NCBI RefSeq assembly: GCF_003590145.2
Contig: NZ_CP060436.1
Location: 592,001-656,000, forward strand
Length of the DNA: 64,000 nucleotides
Reading direction: 5' to 3'
Origin: Pseudooceanicola algae
GTDB taxonomy: Bacteria; Pseudomonadota; Alphaproteobacteria; Rhodobacterales; Rhodobacteraceae
The first letter of the stretch is position 1. Each line of letters opens with the position of its first letter. This document shows positions 53,067 through 62,943 of the stretch, piece by piece. Both the position numbers and the translations under genes were made by a program. Below the pieces are notes generated by a model. The model searched no databases. It had not been told where the DNA came from and saw only the letters and a program-made list of their open reading frames with translations.

Positions 53067-53255
53067 CTACTTCTTCGCTTTCGCGATTTCCTCCAAAGCG
53101 TCTGCCATACGTTTCCGCTCAGCAGCTTTGCGTTTGCTAGAGCGACTAATCAGAAAGATAGGCAAGCCGAACAAAAGTACGATAATCAAGAGGCCCGGCA
53201 GGCCGATGTTGTTAAGCACGCTGGTCTCTGTCGCTTCTTCTGTTTTCGGGTGCAT
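53067..53255 (-). CDS. Small single-span membrane protein
   Basis: 62 residues. Short acidic start (HPKTEEATETSVLNN), one membrane helix IGLPGLLIIVLLFGLPIFLI, then a basic cytoplasmic tail RSSKRKAAERKRMADALEEIAKAKK. The ATG at 53255 excludes a long shadow extension. A similar arrangement occurs in preprotein or stress membrane peptides, but no family is recognised. Confidence 0.6.
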   Translation of the reverse strand: MHPKTEEATETSVLNNIGLPGLLIIVLLFGLPIFLISRSSKRKAAERKRMADALEEIAKAKK

Positions 53256-53347
53256 AAGTTGTTGCGCAAAGAATCTAGCAAAATCAAGGGCGCGGTTCTC
53301 TGGGGGGCCAGGGGCGTTCGTGCACCTTCGGCCCAAACCGGCCGTTA

Positions 53348-53500
53348 TTAGTGGCACGGCGCGGGCCGCGCCGCAGCTCGTCGAACCGGACATTTGTCGC
53401 ACCGGCACTTGGCGCTGTGGCTGTGCCGGTAGCAGACGCCAGAGCGATTGCCGGGTTTGAGGACGTTTGCGCAGCCGCGCATGGCGCAGGTGCGGATCAT
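53348..53500 (-). CDS. Small Cys-rich ORF in element debris
   Basis: 50 residues with a CxxxxC...CxxC layout (TCAMRGCANV, CRCDKCPV). Overlaps the next frame by four bases (ATGA) and resembles short zinc-binding phage proteins. Evidence is only its composition and coupling. Confidence 0.35.
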   Translation of the reverse strand: MIRTCAMRGCANVLKPGNRSGVCYRHSHSAKCRCDKCPVRRAAARPAPCH

Positions 53501-53628
53501 TCCTGGCCTCTCTTGCGCGCCTCACGCGCCGCATGCTCCAGCTCGGTCACGGCCATGATGGCTGGCTTGACCTCGGTAGGGGCATGGTCATAGCCGCGTC
53601 CGAAGCGCCCGTTCAGGCGGGGCGCCAT
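53497..53628 (-). CDS. Small ORF in element debris
   Basis: 43 residues (MAPRLNGRFGRGYDHAPTEV then a helical AVTELEHAAREARKRGQE). Coupled to the previous frame by an ATGA overlap. Probably a leftover of an integrated element near tRNA-Val(UAC). No domain. Confidence 0.35.
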   Translation of the reverse strand: MAPRLNGRFGRGYDHAPTEVKPAIMAVTELEHAAREARKRGQE

Positions 53629-53947
53629 GGCGATCGGTATCAGCTTCCAATTCGACGGTTGGTGTTGGTCTTGTCACCGTCCAAGCACTTCAGCCGATGG
53701 CCCGCGGGGATGACCGACTTGGCAGGCGCCGTGGTGACGGCGATCAAGGGAATCCGTTTGACCCCGTCCCACACCCGCATCATCCACCCGGTCGCCCTTG
53801 CGCCGGATATCGCAAGTGAGTTTGCCAGCTGCCTGAACCTTGGGAAGGGCGTGGGGAATGATGGGGCCTCGCCCTCCGGTCCCGGTGGCAAGGCCGAGAT
53901 CGCGCTATCCCTCCGCGGAGGTACGGGACAGAGCCCCGTAGCGGTCG
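53629..53947. other. Unassigned region
   Basis: 319 bases open in several frames because of high GC, but without a ribosome site or a convincing codon pattern. Possibly part of the same element debris. Confidence 0.4.
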
Positions 53948-54592
53948 CTAACCTCGCATCTCGGCGAGTTGCGCCAGGATGCCGGTGTAATTGTCCACGC
54001 CCTGCGCGCCGGTCACCAGGTGCTTGCGGTCAAATACGACGGCCGGCACGCCGGAAATGCCCTGCTGCTGCCAAAACTGCTCGGCACTGCGGACCTCATC
54101 GGCAAAGCGCTGATCATCCAGCACCGCGGCGGCCTCATCGCGCTCCAAACCGATCTCAGCGGCAACATCGGCGAGCACGGCATCGTCGGACAGGTTGCGC
54201 TGATCGGTGAAATGCGCGGTGAACAGCGCCATTTTCAGATCATGTTTGCGGCCCTGCAGACCGGCCCAATGAAGCAGTTGGTGCGTGTTGAAGGTGTTAT
54301 GCATGCGCGAGTCCCTGGTCCACTGGAAGTCGAATCCCAGATCGTCGGCCAGCGCCTTCATCTGCTGGCGCGATTGTTCGGATTGCTCTGGCGTGCTGCC
54401 ATATTTCTCGGCGATATGTTCGCGGGTATTCTGGCCCTCCGGAGGCATCTGGGGGTTCAGCTCGAACGGATGCCAGTGGATTTCATGCTCGGTGCCGGAA
54501 GCCTCCAGCGCGCGGGAAAGTTGCCGGTAGCCGATGATGCACCAGGGGCACATTACATCGGAGACGATATCGATACGAAGGGGATTGGTCAT
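53948..54592 (-). CDS. FrnE-type DsbA-family oxidoreductase
   Basis: 214 residues, no signal peptide. IDIVSDVMCPWCIIGYRQL has the CPWC motif of the 2-hydroxychromene-2-carboxylate isomerase / FrnE branch of DsbA, with the later cis-Pro in GISGVPAVVF and the YGSTPEQ helix. These cytoplasmic proteins are thiol oxidoreductases or polyketide-type isomerases with mostly unknown partners. The ATG at 54592 gives the standard length; upstream extension rejected. Confidence 0.88.
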   Translation of the reverse strand: MTNPLRIDIVSDVMCPWCIIGYRQLSRALEASGTEHEIHWHPFELNPQMPPEGQNTREHIAEKYGSTPEQSEQSRQQMKALADDLGFDFQWTRDSRMHNTFNTHQLLHWAGLQGRKHDLKMALFTAHFTDQRNLSDDAVLADVAAEIGLERDEAAAVLDDQRFADEVRSAEQFWQQQGISGVPAVVFDRKHLVTGAQGVDNYTGILAQLAEMRG

Positions 54593-54959
54593 TTTCACAA
54601 GTTCCGTTCCGGGCAGGTGACATGACGGTCTTCGCCAAGCCAAGGCCGTAGATCATTGATTTCGACCCGCTGAGGATGCGGTTCGGCAGTATTCGGGAGT
54701 AAAATAGGACGCGGTACGGCGATTTTCCATAGGGCGCACCCGTTTCGTTCCGGAACTGAGGCGCACCATGCGCGAACCCGGGCCGCGTCTTGGCGGGTGC
54801 TGCTGGCGTTGAATTCGACTTTGGTGGGGCGCGCGGATCGCATGGATTGCCGGGGAAGGCGGGGCGTTCGGGTGGCCTGATCATCGGGCGAACAAAAAGC
54901 CGAAATTTCGTCTTGACGCTCGACCGGCCACAGCCTAGAAGCCCCCCCACGGCAGATGC
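54593..54959. other. Intergenic region before tRNA-Asp 1
   Basis: 367 bases, no gene seen. Its right end holds the tRNA promoter (54913-54941). Confidence 0.5.
54913..54941 (+). promoter_or_regulatory. Promoter of tRNA-Asp 1
   Basis: TTGACG at 54913-54918 and TAGAAG at 54936-54941, spacer 17 bases. Confidence 0.7.
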
Positions 54960-55036
54960 GCGGTTGTAGCTCAGTTGGTTAGAGTACCGGCCTGTCACGC
55001 CGGGGGTCGCGGGTTCGAGCCCCGTCAACCGCGCCA
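54960..55036 (+). tRNA. tRNA-Asp(GUC) copy 1
   Basis: 77 bases with encoded CCA. Acceptor GCGGTTG/CAACCGC, anticodon loop CTGTCAC (GUC), T loop TTCGAGC. Identical to copy 2. Confidence 0.96.
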
Positions 55037-55048
55037 CTGCCGTAGATG

Positions 55049-55084
55049 AAAGCGCCCAGACCCTTCGGTCCTGGGCGCTTTTTC
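55049..55084 (+). terminator. Terminator of tRNA-Asp 1
   Basis: 11-bp stem (55049-55059 with 55071-55081) ending in a T run. Confidence 0.85.
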
Positions 55085-55292
55085 ATTTGGTGTTCCATCC
55101 GTTTTTCCGGTTGTCTTCCTTGGGGACTTGTCGACGCAGCGCGCGCGCGCCCAGGCGCGACACCCCGCCCGCCATCTCATGTCCCTGGAAGCAGACACGA
55201 CGAACGCGCGGGTGGATGGCCGTGGATTTCGGGGTCTCCTTCGGGACGGATCAAGGGCTTGCGAAAAACCGGTCAGGCGGAGACTTTTTGCA

Positions 55293-55321
55293 TTGACGGT
55301 CCCTGCGGCTCGGTCTATCCA
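55293..55321 (+). promoter_or_regulatory. Promoter of tRNA-Asp 2
   Basis: TTGACG at 55293-55298 and TATCCA at 55316-55321, spacer 17 bases. The 248 bases before it (55085-55292) contain no gene. Confidence 0.7.
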
Positions 55322-55332
55322 GCCCCTCACGC

Positions 55333-55409
55333 GCGGTTGTAGCTCAGTTGGTTAGAGTACCGGCCTGTCACGCCGGGGGTCGCGGGTTCGAGCCCCGTCA
55401 ACCGCGCCA
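55333..55409 (+). tRNA. tRNA-Asp(GUC) copy 2
   Basis: Same 77 bases as copy 1 at 54960-55036. Separate promoter and, unlike copy 1, no clear hairpin directly after it. Confidence 0.96.
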
Positions 55410-55463
55410 CTTTCCTTACAGATCAAATGGTTATTCACCATTTTGGGGCCATCATTCCTGGCC

Positions 55464-55871
55464 TCAGGGCCGCGAATGCAGGTCAGCATAAGTATAGCCG
55501 TCGGGCCAGGTACCGATCCAGAGCCAGCGTTTGCGGTGGCTCAGTTGCAGGCTGACGTGCTGCAGGTGATTGAGGTCCAGCCAGACCCGGATCGTGCGAT
55601 CTTTCTGTTTGAAATAGGGCGGCTTCAGCTCCGCTCGGGGTCGAAATCGGATGATGCCGCGTTCGACCGTGCTGTTGGGGCTGGCGGTGCCATCGACCTC
55701 GATCTGGACAAGGCCGCGCATCTGATCGTTGCGTTCGGCGCCGGTGGTATGGACAACATCGCGGATAAACAGGATCTCACGCCGCACCTGGTCGAGCGGG
55801 GTGGAGGCCTGAGGCTCTGCCTCGATGGCCGCGATCCGGGCGGCGAATTCTTCTTCAATGTCGAAGGCCAT
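55464..55871 (-). CDS. Conserved hypothetical protein
   Basis: 135 residues, compact and beta-rich after a helical start (FDIEEEFAARIAAIEAE). TIRVWLDLNHLQHVSLQLSHRKRWLWIGTWPDGYTYADL has many Trp and His. No domain recognised. Ends beside the tRNA-Asp gene and lies 50 bases downstream of the dipeptidase gene on the same strand, possibly in one transcript. Confidence 0.6.
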   Translation of the reverse strand: MAFDIEEEFAARIAAIEAEPQASTPLDQVRREILFIRDVVHTTGAERNDQMRGLVQIEVDGTASPNSTVERGIIRFRPRAELKPPYFKQKDRTIRVWLDLNHLQHVSLQLSHRKRWLWIGTWPDGYTYADLHSRP

Positions 55872-55921
55872 GGGCTCCTCCTTGCAGGGTGGCCCATGGC
55901 AGGGCGCGACGGGGGCGGCGA

Positions 55922-57310
55922 TCAGCCCCGTGTCAACGCCTCAAGCACGCGGGCCCAGCTTCTCATTCCTTTATGAAAGGCGTTAAGATCGTATTTCTCG
56001 TTGGGCGAATGGATCTGGTCGTCGTCATTGCCGAAGCCGATCAGCATCGCATCCATGCCGAGGATCTTCTTGAAGTGCCCGGCAATCGGGATCGAGCCGC
56101 CGCAACCGACATAGGCGGCCGCTTCGGGCCATTCGTCCGACAGAGCCTGTCGGGCCTGTTCAAAGCTGGGGGCAGAGGTTTCCATGATCCCGGCCGAACT
56201 GGCGCCATGGCCGTGGAAATCGACCGTGCAATCGGGCGGCAGCATGGATTGGACGTAGGCGCGGAAGCTTTCGCGGATCTTCAGCGGATCCTGCTGGAAC
56301 ACCAGCCGGAACGAGATCTTGGCCTGGGCTTTGGACGGCAGGACGGTCTTGAACCCTTCGCCGGTGTAGCCGCCCCAGATGCCGTTGACCTCGCAGGTCG
56401 GGCGCGACCAGATCTGTTCCAGCCCGCTGCGGTCCGTTTCGCCGGCGGGCTGTGACAGGCCAACTTCGCCCAGAAAGGATTCCGGCTCGAAATCAAGGCC
56501 GTCCCACTGGGCCTTAAGTTCGGGGTCAAGGTCCGGCACGCCTTCGTAGAAACCCGGCACGGTGACGCGACCTTCGGCGTCATGCAGGTTCGCGATCACC
56601 GAGGAAAGCACCCGGATCGGGTTGCGCGCGATGCCGCCGTACATGCCCGAATGCAGGTCCTTTGCGGGGCCGGTGATGGTCAGTTCCTCACCCAGCAGGC
56701 CGCGCAGCATGGTAACCAGCGCCGGAGTGCTGGGGTTGAACATGCCCGTGTCGCAGATCAGCGCCAGGTCGCAGGTCAGTTCTTCGGCGTTTTCCTGCAT
56801 GAAGGGGACAAGGGAGGGCGAGCCCGATTCTTCTTCGCCTTCCAGGAAGAAGGTGATCTTGCAGGGCAGGGCGCCATGTTCGGCCTTCCAGGCGCGGCAG
56901 GCCTCGATAAAGGTCATCAACTGGCCCTTGTCGTCGGCTGCGCCGCGGCCCCTGATCACCTTGCCCTTGGCCGTGTCCTCGATCGCCGGATCGAAGGGGT
57001 CGCGGTCCCAGAGGTTCAGCGGATCGACCGGTTGCACGTCATAATGCCCGTAGAACAGCAGGTGCGGCACATCCTGACCTTCGGGGCCCTCGACATGGCC
57101 GACCACCATCGGATGGCCCGGTGTGTCCCGCTTGCTGGCGCGGACGCCAAGCGATGTCAGGTCCGCGACCAGCCAGTCCGCCGCACTTTGGCAGGCGTCC
57201 TTAAAGGCGGGGTCGGTCGAGATCGACGGGATGCGCAACAATTCCAGAAGGCGGTCGGTCGCGGCCGGAAGATCGGAATCGATGCGTGCAAGGACGGATT
57301 CAAGGGACAT
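55922..57310 (-). CDS. M20-family metallopeptidase (dipeptidase)
   Basis: 462 residues. Zn ligands His89 and Asp91 (FYGHYDVQPVDP), the bridging Asp in GRGAADDKGQ (126-127), the Glu pair in EGEEESGSPS (about 159-160), and a C-terminal dimerisation domain with FHGHGASS. Fits the M20 carnosinase-like branch (dipeptidases of COG0624). Cytoplasmic, cleaves small peptides or amides. ATG at 57310, normal length. Divergent from hemA. Confidence 0.93.
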   Translation of the reverse strand: MSLESVLARIDSDLPAATDRLLELLRIPSISTDPAFKDACQSAADWLVADLTSLGVRASKRDTPGHPMVVGHVEGPEGQDVPHLLFYGHYDVQPVDPLNLWDRDPFDPAIEDTAKGKVIRGRGAADDKGQLMTFIEACRAWKAEHGALPCKITFFLEGEEESGSPSLVPFMQENAEELTCDLALICDTGMFNPSTPALVTMLRGLLGEELTITGPAKDLHSGMYGGIARNPIRVLSSVIANLHDAEGRVTVPGFYEGVPDLDPELKAQWDGLDFEPESFLGEVGLSQPAGETDRSGLEQIWSRPTCEVNGIWGGYTGEGFKTVLPSKAQAKISFRLVFQQDPLKIRESFRAYVQSMLPPDCTVDFHGHGASSAGIMETSAPSFEQARQALSDEWPEAAAYVGCGGSIPIAGHFKKILGMDAMLIGFGNDDDQIHSPNEKYDLNAFHKGMRSWARVLEALTRG

Positions 57311-57875
57311 GGAAAAGACTCCTGTTCATGGCTGCGGCGACCGTAGCACCGGCAGGTCCGGTGTCCAGCCAGCGCCTAGCGCCCCTGTGATCACGGGAAG
57401 TTGACCTGGGGCCCGCGTCTCAACGTCATTTGCAGAAGGGCGCGGAAGCAGGAGGAGGGCCCCGTCGCCTCCTACCCGATGGGGTGGGGGGCGACGGGGA
57501 AAAGGCTAGGTCATGAAAAGCAGGCTGGAAAAAAATGATGAAATTCATTTATAAATATGGAGTAAAGATTTGTTGCCCTTACGGAAGTTCGTAAAGTACC
57601 AAAGCTGTATTTGGCGAGGAGGTACGCTGGTCTTGCATAATTTTTTGGCGGCTGACTGGGGGTGCCCGATCAGCGGGCAGGATTGATCTGGGTCAAGGCC
57701 GCAGGGGGGCGGCAATTTGTACTGTGTCGGCTCGGCCCGAAACGACTTATGGCCATTCCAGATTACATCCATTCCAAATCGGGATCTGGCCAAACCCGGA
57801 ACGGAGATGATAGATCAGACAGGCCCGACCGGCACTGCGAAGGACCGGCACCACGAAGCAAGAAGAGGGTAGCCC
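57311..57875. other. Divergent regulatory region of the dipeptidase and hemA genes
   Basis: 565 bases, no gene. An AT-rich stretch at about 57525-57600 (ATTCATTTATAAATATGGAG) may hold promoters. The FNR-like box at 57683-57696 and the hemA leader follow. Nothing else seen. Confidence 0.55.
57683..57696 (+). promoter_or_regulatory. FNR/FnrL-type box upstream of hemA
   Basis: TTGATCTGGGTCAA matches TTGAT-N4-ATCAA in nine of ten positions. Located 180 bases before the hemA start. FnrL regulation of hemA is known in Rhodobacter, so a low-oxygen control here is likely. Confidence 0.65.
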
Positions 57876-59099
57876 GTGAGTTACGAAGCCCAACTGGACC
57901 AGGCCATCGGCAAGCTGCATGAAGAAGGCCGTTATCGCACGTTCATCGACATCGTGCGGCACAAGGGGAAATTTCCTCATGCGACCTGGCGCCGTCCCGA
58001 TGGGACCGAGACCCCGGTCACGGTCTGGTGCGGCAACGACTACCTCGGCATGGGCCAGCATCCGGCGGTCCTGTCGGCCATGCATGATGCGCTGGACGTG
58101 GCGGGGGCCGGTTCGGGCGGGACACGCAACATTTCGGGCACGACACTTTACCACAAGGCGCTGGAAGCCGAGATTTCCGATCTGCACGGCAAGGAAGCCG
58201 CGCTGGTCTTCACCTCGGCCTATGTCGCCAACGATGCGACGCTCAGCACGCTGCCAAAGCTGTTCCCCGGCCTGATCATCTATTCCGACGCGCTGAACCA
58301 TGCCTCGATGATCGAGGGTGTGCGGCGCAACGGCGGGGCCAAGCGGATCTTCCGGCACAATGACGTGGACCATCTGCGCGAATTGCTGGAAGCCGACGAT
58401 CCTGCCGCGCCCAAGCTGATCGCCTTTGAATCGATCTATTCGATGGACGGTGATTTCGGCCCGATCGAGGCGATCTGCGACCTCGCGGATGAATTCAACG
58501 CCCTGACCTATATCGACGAGGTCCACGCGGTCGGCATGTACGGCCCGCGCGGTGGCGGGGTTACCGAACGCGACAACCTGGCCCACCGGATCGACATCAT
58601 CAACGGCACCATGGCCAAGGCCTTTGGCGTCCTCGGCGGCTATATCGCGGCCTCGGCACGGATGGTGGATGCGGTGCGCAGCTATGCGCCGGGCTTCATC
58701 TTCTCCAGCTCGATCCCGCCGGCGGTGGCGGCGGGCTGTGCCGCCTCGATCCGGCATCTGAAGTCAGATCAGGCCTTGCGAGACCGCCACCAGGAGGGCG
58801 CCTCGGTGCTCAAGACGCGGTTCAAGGCCCTGGGCCTGCCGCTGATTGACCACGGCAGCCATATCGTCCCGGTGATGGTCGGCAATCCGGTGCATACCAA
58901 GGTCCTGTCGGACATGCTGCTGGACGATCACGGGATCTACGTGCAGCCGATCAACTTCCCCACCGTGCCGCGTGGGACGGAACGGCTGCGTTTTACCCCG
59001 TCGCCGGTGCACGGCCCGAAAGAGACCGGCAAGCTGATCCGCGCCATGGATGCGCTCTGGTCGCATTGCGCGCTGAACCGTCAGGAATTGGCTGGCTGA
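57876..59099 (+). CDS. hemA: 5-aminolevulinate synthase
   Basis: 407 residues, PLP enzyme that condenses glycine and succinyl-CoA to 5-aminolevulinate, the first step of the alphaproteobacterial C4 haem pathway. Active-site Lys248 in [45 protein letters not shown] start at 57876 gives the standard length and N-terminus. No second ALAS is visible in the window. Presence of the C4 enzyme supports the alphaproteobacterial origin. Confidence 0.97.
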   Translation: MSYEAQLDQAIGKLHEEGRYRTFIDIVRHKGKFPHATWRRPDGTETPVTVWCGNDYLGMGQHPAVLSAMHDALDVAGAGSGGTRNISGTTLYHKALEAEISDLHGKEAALVFTSAYVANDATLSTLPKLFPGLIIYSDALNHASMIEGVRRNGGAKRIFRHNDVDHLRELLEADDPAAPKLIAFESIYSMDGDFGPIEAICDLADEFNALTYIDEVHAVGMYGPRGGGVTERDNLAHRIDIINGTMAKAFGVLGGYIAASARMVDAVRSYAPGFIFSSSIPPAVAAGCAASIRHLKSDQALRDRHQEGASVLKTRFKALGLPLIDHGSHIVPVMVGNPVHTKVLSDMLLDDHGIYVQPINFPTVPRGTERLRFTPSPVHGPKETGKLIRAMDALWSHCALNRQELAG

Positions 59100-59535
59100 A
59101 CCCATGTTCCTGGGCTCCTGGTCAACAGACCGGGTCAAAAGGGTGCCCTGGGCGGCCATTTTGACAGGTCCTGTTAACCATCCTTCAATGATTTGGAGGG
59201 GTAATGGGGCAGGGCAGGGCGACACCGTCTGGTCCGGGTCTCGGGTCATGAAATGGACGTTATTCTTGAGGAATCCAATGAAATCGTGTGGATTAATTAA
59301 GAGCGCGGTCATAGACGCTTGGTAAGGTTTGAATGCGCGAAGGTTTCGCGCTAAAGTGGTGCTTGGTAGAGGCTCTCACGTTTAACGGGTTCGGTTGGCG
59401 ATAATGTGCCCACGGTTCAAGCGATATGGTCGGATATCCGCAAATCTCCTTGAAACGTGTTAGCCTGTTATTAACAAAGAAGGGGGCTCGAATCGGGGGA
59501 TCATCGAGCTACCGGTTCGCATATGGGGCAGCGGC
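59100..59535. other. Intergenic region between hemA and the RodZ-like gene
   Basis: 436 bases. Short open frames (for example 59104-59325) lack ribosome sites and family matches. Probably holds the promoter of the next gene: TTGAAA at about 59450 with TTAACA about 15-17 bases later. Nothing else seen. Confidence 0.45.
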
Positions 59536-60885
59536 ATGGCACGGCGTTTGGCACGTCCGGATCAAAATACCGATCAGGCAAGCAACAGACCGAAAAGTTT
59601 TGATGACTTCGAGATCCGTCTCGGAGACGTCATGCGTGGGGAGCGTGCGACGCTCGGGAAATCCCTGCTTGATGTGCAAAGAGAGCTGCGCATCAAGGCC
59701 AATTACATTGCCGCCATCGAAAACTGTGACCCTCAGGCGTTTGATACGCCGGGCTTCATCGCCGGCTATGTAAGGTCCTATTCGCGCTATCTCGGCATGG
59801 ACCCGGATGAAACCTTCCGCAAGTTCTGTGCCGAAAGCGGTTTTGTTTCCGCCAACGGGAAAAGTTTCGACAGCGCCCCCCGCAAACCGGAGCGAGTGCG
59901 CAGCGACAAGGGCCGCAAGGACAGCGCTCGCCGCGACCGCGCCCCTCAGATGTCGCGCGCCGAGACCGCCGTGGGTAAGGCGACTGCCGCAGACGAGACG
60001 CCCCGTGTTGGCGCTTTCAAGGCCCGCGATCCCTTCACCGCACCGGCGACACCCTTCATCCCGCAGGGCGACAGCATGCTGTCGCGGATCGAACCGGCGG
60101 CCATCGGCTCGGCCCTTGTGTTGCTCGCGGTGATTGGCGGGCTGGGGTACGGGGGCTACGCGGTTCTCAATGAAATTCAGCGGGTCCAGTTTGCGCCCGT
60201 GGAAAACCGGCCCGATGTGCTGGCGGACCTGGATCCACTGGCCGGGGCGACCCGCCGGATCGAGGATCCGGTCGCCGGGCAGCAATCCGCAGGTCTTTAC
60301 GTGGCCCAGGGCGAAGGCCTCGACAGGCTCTATCGTCCCAAGGCGCTGGATGTGCCGGTCGTCGTGTCCCGCGATGCCCCGATTTCCACGCTGAACCCAT
60401 CCCAGATCGGTACCTTCGCCGCCGGCCCCGAGGTCACGGCGCCCGCGCTGCCGGCCGATAGCACAGCCGGAGAGATGGTCGCCGGCCTGCACCCAGCCGA
60501 AGCAAGCCCGGTTCCGCAGGTCGTAACCGATGTGCCGCCGGGTGTTTCGCTGCTGGCGGTACGTCCGGCCTGGGTGCGGGTTCAATCCGTCGATGGTTCG
60601 ATCATCTTTGAAAAGATCATGGATGCGGGCGAAACCTTCCAACTGCCAAACTCCGAAGATGCGCCGATCCTACGCGCCGGCATGGCCGGTTCGGTCTATT
60701 TCAGCGTCGACGGAGAGCTTTACGGCCCCGCCGGCAAAGGCACCTCGGCGGTGCGCAATATTGGCCTCGCTCCGCAGGACCTGAAAGAAAGCTTCGTGCT
60801 GGCTGATCTGACCCTCGACCCCGAAGCGGCCCGCGTCGTTGCCGTGGCCGAAGCGAACATCGACGGTCTGCCGATCACCGATTGA
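59536..60885 (+). CDS. RodZ-like helix-turn-helix membrane protein
   Basis: 449 residues. N-terminal helix-turn-helix (LGDVMRGERATLGKSLLDVQRELRIKANYIAAIE, about 29-62), a disordered basic linker (about 105-180), one membrane span (about 188-211) and a C-terminal DUF4115-type beta domain (APPAWVRVQ-like AVRPAWVRVQSVDGSIIFEKIMDAGETFQLP). This is the layout of RodZ, which links MreB to the elongation machinery, and the gene lies next to ispG as in many proteobacteria. Longer than E. coli RodZ because of the linker. Confidence 0.85.
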   Translation: MARRLARPDQNTDQASNRPKSFDDFEIRLGDVMRGERATLGKSLLDVQRELRIKANYIAAIENCDPQAFDTPGFIAGYVRSYSRYLGMDPDETFRKFCAESGFVSANGKSFDSAPRKPERVRSDKGRKDSARRDRAPQMSRAETAVGKATAADETPRVGAFKARDPFTAPATPFIPQGDSMLSRIEPAAIGSALVLLAVIGGLGYGGYAVLNEIQRVQFAPVENRPDVLADLDPLAGATRRIEDPVAGQQSAGLYVAQGEGLDRLYRPKALDVPVVVSRDAPISTLNPSQIGTFAAGPEVTAPALPADSTAGEMVAGLHPAEASPVPQVVTDVPPGVSLLAVRPAWVRVQSVDGSIIFEKIMDAGETFQLPNSEDAPILRAGMAGSVYFSVDGELYGPAGKGTSAVRNIGLAPQDLKESFVLADLTLDPEAARVVAVAEANIDGLPITD

Positions 60886-61059
60886 TCGGTGGGTCTTCAC
60901 CCGGTCTTTACCATCCTTTCGGATAAATAGCCGTCCCGACGCGGAACGATGACCCGCATCGTTTGGCCGGTATCGGGAAAGGGCAGGCGGGGCGATTGTC
61001 TTCTTCCGGCCGGGTCTGTATCCAGTAGCCAACGCAGAAGGCGAGAAGGCACAGGCACC

Positions 61060-62190
61060 ATGTCGCATAATCCCATCCGTCCCTGGCGCAATATTGATCG
61101 CCGCAAGAGCCGCCAGATCATGGTCGGAAATGTTCCGGTCGGAGGCGGCGCGCCGATCACTGTCCAGACCATGACCAACACCGATTCCTCGGATGTGAAG
61201 GCGACGCTGGATCAGGTCATTCGTGCGGCCGAGGCCGGGGCCGATATCGTCCGTATCTCGGAGCCCGATCAGGCGGCGACGCGGGCGCTGAAGGAAATCG
61301 CGCGCGAAAGCCCGGTGCCGATCGTCGCGGATATCCATTTCCACTACAAGCGTGCGATCGAGGCCGCCGAGGCCGGCGCTGCCTGCCTGCGGATCAATCC
61401 GGGCAATATCGGCGACGAAAGCCGCGTGAAAGAGGTCATCAAGGCGGCACGCGATCACGGCTGTTCGATCCGCATCGGCGTCAACGCCGGTAGCCTTGAA
61501 AAACACTTGCTGGACAAATACGGCGAGCCCTGCCCGGATGCGATGGTCGAAAGCGGGCTGGATCACATCAAGATCCTGCAAGACCTCGACTTTCACGAAT
61601 TCAAAATCTCGGTGAAGGCCTCGGATGTCTTCATGGCCGCCGCCGCCTATCAAATGCTGGCAGAGGCCACAGATGCGCCGATCCATCTTGGCATCACCGA
61701 GGCCGGTGGTCTGACCTCGGGTACGATCAAGAGCGCGATCGGGCTGGGTAACCTTTTGTGGATGGGGATCGGCGACACGATCCGCGTGTCCCTGTCGGCC
61801 GATCCGGTCGAAGAGGTGAAGGTGGGTTACGAAATCCTCAAGAGCCTCGGCTTGCGGCATCGCGGCGTGAACATCATTTCCTGCCCGTCCTGCGCGCGTC
61901 AGGGCTTTGACGTCATCCGCACGGTCGAGGCGCTGGAACAACGGCTCGAGCATATCAAGACCCCGATGAGCCTTTCGATCATCGGCTGCGTCGTCAACGG
62001 TCCGGGCGAGGCGTTGATGACCGATGTCGGCTTTACCGGCGGTGGCGCGGGCAGCGGCATGGTTTATCTGGCCGGCAAGCAGAGCCACAAGATGTCGAAT
62101 GACCAGATGGTCGATCACATCGTGGAAGAGGTCGAAAAGCGCGCCGAGGCCATCGAGGCAGGTAATGTTGCGGCCCAGGCCGCCGAATAA
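61060..62190 (+). CDS. ispG: 4-hydroxy-3-methylbut-2-en-1-yl diphosphate synthase
   Basis: 376 residues, [4Fe-4S] enzyme of the MEP isoprenoid pathway. [33 protein letters not shown], the cluster ligands Cys275 and Cys278 (ISCPSCAR), Cys310 ([10 protein letters not shown]) and Glu317 are present. ATG at 61060 follows GCGAGAAGGCACAGGCACC. A 111-base upstream extension is rejected because it has no family similarity. Downstream gene is convergent. Confidence 0.96.
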   Translation: MSHNPIRPWRNIDRRKSRQIMVGNVPVGGGAPITVQTMTNTDSSDVKATLDQVIRAAEAGADIVRISEPDQAATRALKEIARESPVPIVADIHFHYKRAIEAAEAGAACLRINPGNIGDESRVKEVIKAARDHGCSIRIGVNAGSLEKHLLDKYGEPCPDAMVESGLDHIKILQDLDFHEFKISVKASDVFMAAAAYQMLAEATDAPIHLGITEAGGLTSGTIKSAIGLGNLLWMGIGDTIRVSLSADPVEEVKVGYEILKSLGLRHRGVNIISCPSCARQGFDVIRTVEALEQRLEHIKTPMSLSIIGCVVNGPGEALMTDVGFTGGGAGSGMVYLAGKQSHKMSNDQMVDHIVEEVEKRAEAIEAGNVAAQAAE

Positions 62191-62208
62191 CCTTCTCTGC
62201 CGGGCGAC

Positions 62209-62943
62209 CTATTCCGCCAGGTAGCCTTCCAGCACGACCGCGGGCATCTGCCCGCGGATCAACCGATCCGGCATGACGTAGCTTGGCGCGGTATCCAGGC
62301 CGAGTACTTCAAATTGCCGGGCTTGCAGGTCTGCTTCCCTGTTCATCTGCGCGCTTTCGGCCAGGGTCAGAAGCGCCTCGGGGTCGTGGCCGGCCTGCTC
62401 AAGAAGCGCCGTTAGGGCGGCGCGGTCCTGCGTGGTGACCTGGGCGCGAAAGCTTATCGCGGCCTCGGCCCCGTGGGTTTCGGCCAGGGCCATGGCCAGA
62501 CGGTCGGGCAGGGTGGTGGACAGGCTGCGAATTTCGAACCGTTTGTCAGGATGCTGCACCGCAAGGACGCGCAGTTCGGCTTCGGCCCTTTGACAGGCCG
62601 GGCAATCGGCACGGGTAAACAGGGTCAGGCTGGCAGTCACCTGCGGCCCGATGCCCTGCGGCGAGACAGCGAACAGGCGCGGGGCCTCTGTCCCGATCTG
62701 GCCGAGGTCGCTGGTGATCTCATCCTGAAGCGGTTGCCAACTGGCGTCGGATTGCGCGGCCGCGACCTGGGCCAGGGCTTCGTCGACAAGCTCGGGCTCC
62801 TGCGTCAGCAACTGGCGCATTTCCTGATCCATCAGGGCCGGTTGACGCTTTAACCTTGCTACCCAGTCGCCTGCGTGCCCCGGCAGAGGCAGCAGAAGGA
62901 CCAGCGCGCAGGCGCTGATCCGGGACATTTTGGCCCGGGTCAC
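62209..62943 (-). CDS. Exported thioredoxin-fold protein with CPAC
   Basis: 244 residues. Sec signal (ISACALVLLLPLPGHAGDW), then a helical part and a thioredoxin fold around LFTRADCPACQRAEAEL (CPAC motif). The GTG at 62943 overlaps the stop of the next gene (GTGA); ATG 62928 is an alternative. Resembles integrating-conjugative-element TIGR03759-like thioredoxin proteins. Probably periplasmic thiol redox with the DsbA gene it is coupled to. Confidence 0.65.
   Translation of the reverse strand: MTRAKMSRISACALVLLLPLPGHAGDWVARLKRQPALMDQEMRQLLTQEPELVDEALAQVAAAQSDASWQPLQDEITSDLGQIGTEAPRLFAVSPQGIGPQVTASLTLFTRADCPACQRAEAELRVLAVQHPDKRFEIRSLSTTLPDRLAMALAETHGAEAAISFRAQVTTQDRAALTALLEQAGHDPEALLTLAESAQMNREADLQARQFEVLGLDTAPSYVMPDRLIRGQMPAVVLEGYLAE

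Noticed and set aside
59104-59325. Possible 73-residue gene after hemA
   Set aside because: No ribosome site, odd composition and no recognisable family.
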